Source of the DNA: Nonomuraea typhae
GTDB lineage: Bacteria > Actinomycetota > Actinomycetes > Streptosporangiales > Streptosporangiaceae
Assembly (NCBI RefSeq): GCF_009760925.1
Contig: NZ_VRLV01000014.1
Span: forward strand, 124,001 to 188,000
Length of the DNA stretch: 64,000 bases
Direction: 5' to 3'
Below the pieces are notes generated by a model. It was not told the DNA's origin. It saw nothing but the letters and a program-made list of their open reading frames with translations, and made no database searches. The translations under genes and the position numbers were made by a program. Positions 58,702 to 64,000 of this stretch are shown one piece after another; the stretch's first letter is position 1, and each line of letters starts with the position of its first letter.

Positions 58702-59031
58702 TCAGGCGACCCACTTCGACGGAGGCGACTCGTGACGGCCGGGCCTCCGCATCCTCGGCGCCCGGGCCCGGATCCCCGACCGCGGCGTGAAGCAGGCGAA
58801 ACACGGCGCCCATATCGCCGGCCCGACGGCGCTGCGCCGGTCATCGACCCGCAGCCATCTGCCGCCTTCGCCGCTGCACTGCGCACACTCCTGCACGGGC
58901 ACCGGCACCTCGGACTGCGGACCGAACCCCGACTGGATCAGCTCCAAGGCCATCCCGGCGCCCAGAATGACGACGTTGAAGGCGATGAGCCACGCGGCAA
59001 GCTCGGCCGCCAGAGGAGTGCTCGATAACAC
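58702..59031 (-). CDS. Small membrane protein with zinc-ribbon-like cysteines
   Basis: 109 residues, not recognised. One N-terminal helix (LAAWLIAFNVVILGAGMAL) is followed by a soluble part with two CxxC pairs: ECAQCSGEGGRW, which resembles the DnaJ CxxCxGxG motif, and APCFACF about 28 residues later. It probably binds zinc. GTG 59031 follows AAGGAGTCACCGCC, a good site. The C-terminal ~25 residues are Arg/Pro-rich. Upstream of the ECF sigma gene on the same strand, 168 bases away. Confidence 0.6.
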   Translation of the reverse strand: MLSSTPLAAELAAWLIAFNVVILGAGMALELIQSGFGPQSEVPVPVQECAQCSGEGGRWLRVDDRRSAVGPAIWAPCFACFTPRSGIRARAPRMRRPGRHESPPSKWVA

Positions 59032-59175
59032 GGCGGTGACTCCTTACCGATGATCTTCCGTCACCAACCGTAAGTATCCCGGCAAACCCCAAATGACGTC
59101 CAGGCCATGCCCGATACCGGCCAGAAACGATAGCCATGCCCCGGACGGGGGCATTGCCAAGCCCATACCCGACAT

Positions 59176-59207
59176 CTACGCTATTCCGTACTTACGAAAT
59201 AGCGTAG
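59176..59207. promoter_or_regulatory. 32-bp near-perfect palindrome at the ArsR gene start
   Basis: The arms CTACGCTATT (59176-59185) and AATAGCGTAG (59198-59207) match perfectly. Extending inward, 15 of 16 positions of each half are symmetrical. The dyad ends one base before the GAGG ribosome site of the ArsR-family gene at 59217. It is almost certainly the operator for autoregulation. Confidence 0.85.
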
Positions 59208-59216
59208 GAGGACATC

Positions 59217-59783
59217 ATGAGCGAGGACAAGCTCACCGAACTCGAACGCCGGATCGCCCGCCTGGAGAGCCAGGCCCACACCGTCCCCCCGCGCCTCCCG
59301 GAGCCGTCATCCCTCACCGCAGCGGCCACCGGCATGCTCCGCCAGGCAAAAGAGCAGGACAAGCTCGGGACGGTGGCCTACGCCGGAGCCGCACGCCTGG
59401 CCGGCGGCGAGACCCTGTGGGACAGGCAGGCGTCTCTCGCCGAGGTGCTGTCGGCCGACTGGTCGCCGGTGGCCGCCATCCTGGAATCCCTGGGCAGCCG
59501 GCCGCGGCTGGCACTGCTCGCCACACTCGTCCGCCGCGGCCGGTGCACCAGCACCGACCTCCAGGAGACCCTCGCCGGAGACGGCGAGCAGACCACGAGC
59601 GGCCAGCTCTACCACCATCTACGCGCGCTGCAGAGCGCCAGGCTGATCACACAGCGCCGACGCGGCGAGTACGAGCCGGCACCTCAGTCCATGACCCAAG
59701 TCCTCACCATCCTCGCCGCCGCCCTCGACCTGGCCAACGACCCCCCACTGGGCCCATCCGCCACTCCGCCCAACCCGGAATGA
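59217..59783 (+). CDS. ArsR-like helix-turn-helix regulator
   Basis: 188 residues. An N-terminal coiled segment (LTELERRIARLESQ) and a middle segment (TVAYAGAARLAGGETLWD) precede a winged helix: ILESLGSRPRLALLATLVRRGRCTSTDLQETL ... TSGQLYHHLRALQSARLITQRRRGEYEP. No metal-binding cysteines are visible, so it is unlikely to be a classical arsenic sensor. ATG 59217 follows GGAGGACATC. It sits directly under its own large palindrome. Confidence 0.82.
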   Translation: MSEDKLTELERRIARLESQAHTVPPRLPEPSSLTAAATGMLRQAKEQDKLGTVAYAGAARLAGGETLWDRQASLAEVLSADWSPVAAILESLGSRPRLALLATLVRRGRCTSTDLQETLAGDGEQTTSGQLYHHLRALQSARLITQRRRGEYEPAPQSMTQVLTILAAALDLANDPPLGPSATPPNPE

Positions 59784-59841
59784 CCCCAGAACCTCAACGT
59801 CGCGCCGTGCCGTCGCGCGATGGCTTACGCAAGGGCGCCCT

Positions 59842-61746
59842 CTAGTTCTTGGCTGATCGGCGGCGCCCCGCTTCGATCGGGAAGACTCGCCCTTCGTCGC
59901 GATCTGCCGCGCACTGCGCCTTCAGGCGTTGCCAGTCTTCCTTCACATGAAGAACTACCTGACGCCAACGGTCCTGCTCGCGGTAGAGCCGCTGTGCGGG
60001 ATCGGGTTCCCAGTCGGCCAAGCGGGTGAGCTCTTCGTCGAATTCCGCAAGGCGACGTGCGATTGCGTCGTTGTCCGCCCGGCGACCGGCCATCAGCGAG
60101 TTGATCTCGTCGTTGATGTCCTCGAGTCGATGCGCCGCACGGTAATGCGCGAGCTGAGCATCCGTCAGGCGGCGAACCGCGTACCCGCCGCATTTGCTGC
60201 ACCAATCGAATCGGCCGTCCGCCAACTCCGTGATCGTGATCAGATCATCATCCGGATGCAGGGCGAGTCCTCCGTCGCGAACGTGACGGCAGGCGGCCGC
60301 ATGCCCCTTGCCGTAGTCCGGATCGCTGTTCGACGTGTAGATCTGGACGTTCCCGAGTATCCCGAGTGGCAGCCCCAGCCCGGGCCTTCCCGTCCTTCTG
60401 CTCTCCGTCGTCCGAAACGGCGTCAGGTCCAGCTGGTCGAAGGCCAGCAAAGCCCGCCAAACCACCGGCGGAATTCCCTGGAGCTCATACCGGTGTGTCA
60501 AGGTGCGCAGATCATGCACGCCCCGGGCCATGGCGAGAAGGCCAAGCGACCGCGACACCGCCCTCGGATTGTCACCGGCGGCCTGGGAACCGAAGGCATA
60601 TGGCCTCGCCAAAGCCTTCTCTCCCGCCCGGACGGACAACTCTGCGCCGAAGCCCTCGTCGCTTTCGGTGTCAGCGCCGATCACCATCTGGGTCCACGGT
60701 CCCATCAGCGACGCCGGCAGGTCGTCCGCCCCTGCCACCACAACCCCCAGCCAGCCACGCGCGCATCGCTCGGCGAGTACCCCCAGCGGCACGGCCTCGA
60801 ATCCGCCGATCGCCGAGAACACCACGTAGACACGTTCATCGTCGCGTTCACTGCGTAAGGCCGCGATGTCGGCTGTCGTGAGCGGACGCCGCTCCGCCAC
60901 CGGCCCGTCGTCCAGGACTCCCGGGAGCAGAGCGCCGTCGCCGCTGGGCAGGTGCTCGTCAATCCACGCGGCGAGCACTTCGTGGTAGTCATGACCGTGG
61001 TCCGGCAGTTCGGCAACCGCGAAGTCGGCGTCCTCGTTCAGCAGACGCCGTGCGATCAGATCTGGCACCTTGACGAGCGCCCGGCGTCGTGCCCAGTCGA
61101 CAGCGACGGCGTGGCGGCAGAGCACTCCCAGTTGCCAGGGCCACAGCAGGCTCCTCCCCCCGCCCTGCCGAGACCGCTGATACGGATCGCGGTCCTCCAC
61201 GGGAACGGCCAGCACCATCAATCTCTGGTCAGGAGCGGACTCGGCCACCTGCTGCCGCGCCTCATCGATCCACCCGGCAACCAGGGCGTCGATGGCGCCG
61301 TATACCTCGGTGACGCCTTTACGTCTCCGGCCCAGCACTTCTTGCACACGCCGGTGGCTGGAATATCGAGATTCCACGAAACCAGCCCAACCGCTAACGA
61401 CGGATTCACGCCAATCCCGTTGCACGCCATCGAGAACCTGCCGCGCGGTTCGTTCATCACCTAAGACCCGATACACCGGATCGGCCGCTGACAGCGAGAA
61501 GGAAGGCGACGCGAAAACCGCAGCCGCCTCCAGCAACGCCGGCGAATCGATCAGCTGCGCCAGGTCACGGCGAATACCCTCCACGTACGCGGCCTTGCCC
61601 GCGAGAGCGTCATGCGCCCACGGCTTCAGCCACGGGTAGCGCTCGATCACCTTCCACGCCTGCTGAAGGCTGTCCGCCGCGCTCCACAACCGATCAGGGC
61701 GCTGCCCGGCCGCGTCCATGCTCCCCACATCGCGCACTGCCGGCAC
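59842..61746 (-). CDS. Large protein of unknown function with C-terminal zinc-binding motif
   Basis: Up to 634 residues, not recognised. It is soluble with no signal peptide. The first ~230 residues are mostly helical, the middle is alpha/beta, and near 500-540 there is a cluster GHAAACRHVRDGG ... FDWCSKCGGYAVRRLT (His/Cys then CxxC) that looks like a zinc site. A long charged helical region follows to the end. The start is uncertain: GTG 61746 and ATG 61719 are both possible. It stands alone, convergent with the ArsR gene. Composition and codon use look like a real gene. Confidence 0.7.
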   Translation of the reverse strand: MPAVRDVGSMDAAGQRPDRLWSAADSLQQAWKVIERYPWLKPWAHDALAGKAAYVEGIRRDLAQLIDSPALLEAAAVFASPSFSLSAADPVYRVLGDERTARQVLDGVQRDWRESVVSGWAGFVESRYSSHRRVQEVLGRRRKGVTEVYGAIDALVAGWIDEARQQVAESAPDQRLMVLAVPVEDRDPYQRSRQGGGRSLLWPWQLGVLCRHAVAVDWARRRALVKVPDLIARRLLNEDADFAVAELPDHGHDYHEVLAAWIDEHLPSGDGALLPGVLDDGPVAERRPLTTADIAALRSERDDERVYVVFSAIGGFEAVPLGVLAERCARGWLGVVVAGADDLPASLMGPWTQMVIGADTESDEGFGAELSVRAGEKALARPYAFGSQAAGDNPRAVSRSLGLLAMARGVHDLRTLTHRYELQGIPPVVWRALLAFDQLDLTPFRTTESRRTGRPGLGLPLGILGNVQIYTSNSDPDYGKGHAAACRHVRDGGLALHPDDDLITITELADGRFDWCSKCGGYAVRRLTDAQLAHYRAAHRLEDINDEINSLMAGRRADNDAIARRLAEFDEELTRLADWEPDPAQRLYREQDRWRQVVLHVKEDWQRLKAQCAADRDEGRVFPIEAGRRRSAKN

Positions 61747-62147
61747 ATCCGCTCGACAATCGCCTGCTCCAGCCCGATCGACAGCGTCCGCACGTCAGTC
61801 GAACGGAGCTGGGAACAGGTTTTCGACACCGTCGCTGCAAGAAGTATCACAACTGGCCCGCGCGTACTCAGCTCCGCAGGATCACCGCACTCGCTTTCGC
61901 CCTCTTTCTCATTCGGCGAGACGTGATCCTGGAGACCGGCCCGGCAGACTCAGGCTCGCCGACCAGCCGATCCCAGGATCATCGCGCCAGCCGGCCCACG
62001 CGTGCGTCGTGGCCGCCTCGGCCTCGAAGGCCGCTCACCGGAACCCCGCGCCGGTGAGACGGTCCCTCCGGGCGGGCACTCTCAAAGATCTTGCCTGTCC
62101 AGCGATGAACGTCCGGTTGGCGCCGGCCTTTCTACCGGTCCAGGGGT
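61747..62147. other. Intergenic stretch, nothing recognised
   Basis: About 400 bp between the unknown 634-residue gene and the secreted small protein. Several short overlapping frames exist on both strands, but none has a ribosome site together with protein-like composition. I see no RNA gene. Confidence 0.4.
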
Positions 62148-62561
62148 TCAGCTGCAGGTGACGCGGATCTCGTTGGACGCCTTGGAGCCCGGCTTGCCGG
62201 TATACGGGTTCCGCCAGGTGACGAGTGTGCGCCAGGTCTGGGTTCCCCGGCCGGAGCAGTCGAAGTAGATTAATTCCACATATCCGGGACCGTTGATGAT
62301 GTCGTCCTCCATCTGGACCCAGCGCCAGACGTCCCATCTCTGGATGTAGATGTTCGCGGTGCTGCCTCCACTGCAGCTGCCGTCGAGACTGCCGCTGCCC
62401 CAGATGAGATTGCCGTCTTTGTGGGTCACGCCCACGTGCCCTTCGCAGACCGCGGCGCTGCCAGCGCCCGTGGCACTGGCGGCGCCGGCGGGGCCGGTGG
62501 CGGCGATGGACGCCACGAGCGCCGCCGCCGCGACGGACGACCCGAGCAGCTTGAGTTTCAT
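62148..62561 (-). CDS. Small secreted protein with four cysteines
   Basis: 137 residues. A signal peptide (MKLKLLGSSVAAAALVASIA) with a cleavage region near AGAASA leads to a mature domain of about 95 residues with four Cys (VCEGHVGV, GSCSGGS, YFDCSGRG, RVTCS), enough for two disulfides, and many aromatic residues (IYIQRWDVWRWVQ). The family is not recognised. ATG 62561 follows GAAGGGAGTCCCG. It lies 40 bases behind the AraC-type gene on the same strand and may be its target. Confidence 0.65.
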   Translation of the reverse strand: MKLKLLGSSVAAAALVASIAATGPAGAASATGAGSAAVCEGHVGVTHKDGNLIWGSGSLDGSCSGGSTANIYIQRWDVWRWVQMEDDIINGPGYVELIYFDCSGRGTQTWRTLVTWRNPYTGKPGSKASNEIRVTCS

Positions 62562-62601
62562 CGGGACTCCCTTCAGGTTGGTGATCCAGGTGTCCCTACT
62601 T

Positions 62602-63435
62602 TCAGCCACGCGGCGTGCCGTGTTCTTGCAGATTCATGCTCAGTCTGCGCCGGAGCCCGGCCGGTGTGTCGGCGAGGTGCCGGCGGATGACGTTGGTCAT
62701 GTGAGCCTGATCGACGAATCCGTGGATGGCCGCGAGGCCGGCCAGGTCGGTCATTCCCTCGGCGAGGTGCTCAAGGATCGAGCGGACCCGTAATTCGTTG
62801 CGGTACGCCGTGAGGGTCTGCCCGGTCACCTTCCTGAAGACCCGGCTCAGGTGGTGCGGCGATGCGCCGACCAGCTCGCCGAGGCGTTCCAGCCCGTGGG
62901 AGGGGTTGCAGTTGAGCGCCTCCTGGGCCGCCGCCGCCAGGGCGCGATGCGCCACCTGTGTACTCGGCCACGGGGTGGGGCCGGGCCGTTCCGTTCGCGG
63001 CGGCAATGCCTCGAACAGGGAAAGCAGCCTCTCCGCGAGCTCGAAGGAGTCGGTCCCGCCCCGGACCGCCGCGAGAAGAAGCCGGTGCCGCAGATCGAGG
63101 GCGCTGGAGACGTTCACCAGCCAGTGCTCCCTCTGCGCGCCCTCGACGCACGTGTCGAACGCGGCCGGCGACAACCGGATCCACGTGAACCCGCCCCGCT
63201 GGCCGAAGACACGTTCCACGGTCCCGGCCTTCGCGATGTAGCCGCAGGTGGCGTCCAGGAACTCCCGGCGTCCGGACTCCTCCCGGCGAAACCAGCCCGA
63301 TCTGACCAAGCAGACCCCGTCGTCGGTCTCGGGAAGTTCAGGTGACCATCCACAGCGCTCGCGGGCGTCCCGGAACCTGATGTCGCCGAGCACCATGTCG
63401 CCCGTCGAGGCGAGTTGCTCGCCGTCTATGACCAT
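62602..63435 (-). CDS. AraC-family transcriptional regulator
   Basis: About 277 residues. An N-terminal cupin-like ligand domain (GVCLVRSGWFRREESGRREF) is followed by two helix-turn-helix motifs: LERLGELVGASPHHLSRVFRKVTGQTLTAYRNELRV and LAAIHGFVDQAHMTNVIRRHLADTPAGLRRR. ATG 63435 follows GGTGGGAACGGGAT. It sits 14 bases behind the TPR gene and upstream of the secreted four-cysteine protein gene on the same strand. Confidence 0.85.
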   Translation of the reverse strand: MVIDGEQLASTGDMVLGDIRFRDARERCGWSPELPETDDGVCLVRSGWFRREESGRREFLDATCGYIAKAGTVERVFGQRGGFTWIRLSPAAFDTCVEGAQREHWLVNVSSALDLRHRLLLAAVRGGTDSFELAERLLSLFEALPPRTERPGPTPWPSTQVAHRALAAAAQEALNCNPSHGLERLGELVGASPHHLSRVFRKVTGQTLTAYRNELRVRSILEHLAEGMTDLAGLAAIHGFVDQAHMTNVIRRHLADTPAGLRRRLSMNLQEHGTPRG

Positions 63436-63449
63436 ATCCCGTTCCCACC

Positions 63450-64000
63450 TCAGAGCCTGGGCTGTGGCAGATGGTAGCGCCGGGCGGCGAGCCAGCGGGC
63501 GAACCTGCTGTTCCGGGGAAGCCGGGCCCGCTCGAACCTGGCTTTGATGGCCACCGTGTCCCGATGATCGGGCCCGAGCACGCGCTCGGCGTCGGCCAGC
63601 GCACGCTCGTACATCAGCAGGGACTCCCGTTCTCGTCCGAGCTTCCACAGTGTCCTGGCGACGCTGCCCCGGCTGGAGGTCGTCAGCGGGTGGTCCGGCC
63701 CGAACGTCTCCTCCCGGCCGGCGAGCGTGCGCTGGTGCAGATCCAGGGCCTGCCGCATCCGGCCGGCCGCGCGCAACGCGCTCGCCAGGCCGCTGCGGGT
63801 GGCCAGCGTGTCCGGGTGCGTGTCGCCGAGCAGCGCCTCCTGTATCGGCACGATGGCCCGGAGGATGGCGATGGCCTCGCGTTCCCGGCCCGCGTCGCGC
63901 AGCACCCCGGCGAGCCTGGCGCGACCGGCCAGCGTCTCGGGATGGTTCTCGCCGAGCACCCGCGCCTGTGCCTCCGCCGTCTTCTCCAGCAGCGCGAGCG
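63450..64000 (-). CDS. TPR-repeat protein, C-terminal part (cut by window edge)
   Basis: The reading frame is open to the end of the window; about 183 residues are visible. It contains kinesin-light-chain-type tetratricopeptide repeats of 42 residues with the pattern LGxxHPxTLxxRxxLAxxLxxxGRxxxA: VLGENHPETLAGRARLAGVL, LLGDTHPDTLATRSGLASAL, TFGPDHPLTTSSRGSVARTL, VLGPDHRDTVAIKARFE. In actinomycetes such repeats often end large NB-ARC or signalling proteins, so the missing N-terminus probably decides the function. Confidence 0.82.
   Translation of the reverse strand, partial: LALLEKTAEAQARVLGENHPETLAGRARLAGVLRDAGREREAIAILRAIVPIQEALLGDTHPDTLATRSGLASALRAAGRMRQALDLHQRTLAGREETFGPDHPLTTSSRGSVARTLWKLGRERESLLMYERALADAERVLGPDHRDTVAIKARFERARLPRNSRFARWLAARRYHLPQPRL

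Noticed and set aside
1..64000. CRISPR arrays, insertion sequences, tRNA or rRNA genes
   Set aside because: I looked for regular spaced repeats, transposase motifs and T-arm sequences and found none. A covariance-model search would be needed to exclude small RNAs.

Overview
High-GC actinomycete DNA. The evidence is pervasive GTG/TTG starts with GGAGG-type ribosome sites, ATGA/GTGA stop-start overlaps, a mycothiol-transferase-like DinB protein, an F420-type LLM oxidoreductase, an XRE/DUF5753 regulator with a DUF6879 partner, a DUF6504-dnaE2 pair, and many one- and two-component regulators. The gene set resembles the Streptosporangiaceae (Nonomuraea-like), but that placement is inference. I saw no rRNA, tRNA, CRISPR array or transposase.

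Layout. 0-9.3 kb: tail of an NmrA-like gene, a TauE/SafE permease, a GGDEF diguanylate cyclase, a single-strand binding protein, then a coupled block of a fused siroheme enzyme and two dynamin/Era-like GTPases. 9.3-16.3 kb: agmatinase, cobT, a CbiX-like protein lacking its usual histidines, and cobL, which follows the lactate-oxidation genes lutABC with only a few bases between. The divergent GntR regulator of lut has two perfect tandem operators. 17-25.9 kb: NmrA/AraC divergent pair, sulfatase, LLM oxidoreductase, Uma2 nuclease, an FtsX-type ABC exporter with a divergent orphan response regulator, and a DUF4328 membrane protein. 26.2-29.6 kb: an accessory patch of small unknown genes, a GRDP-like protein with a Cys/Gly tail, and a DUF6879 protein convergent with an XRE/DUF5753 regulator.

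30-41 kb: a DUF6504-dnaE2 mutagenesis operon preceded by a textbook actinobacterial SOS box but without an adjacent imuB, then a GntR-controlled ABC importer operon (binding protein, two permeases, ATPase, HAD phosphatase) that runs into a membrane Ser/Thr kinase with an extracellular sensor domain. 41-47.4 kb: quinone reductase, LysE exporter, DinB protein, a histidine kinase/response regulator pair, patatin, acyltransferase and a stand-alone chorismate mutase.

47.7-53.1 kb is the most unusual part: one compact operon encoding a PLP decarboxylase, a PaaK-like adenylate-forming enzyme and four tandem divergent paralogues of the AidA/PixA inclusion-body protein family, closed by a hairpin terminator. 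A secreted PLL/tectonin-like beta-propeller lies 2.4 kb further on. 53-64 kb: isochorismatase-like hydrolase, AlkA-type glycosylase, AhpD-like protein, a truncated cupin, an ECF sigma/peroxiredoxin pair, a zinc-ribbon membrane protein, an ArsR regulator with a near-perfect 32-bp operator, a large unknown protein, a secreted four-cysteine protein, an AraC regulator and a TPR protein cut by the window edge.
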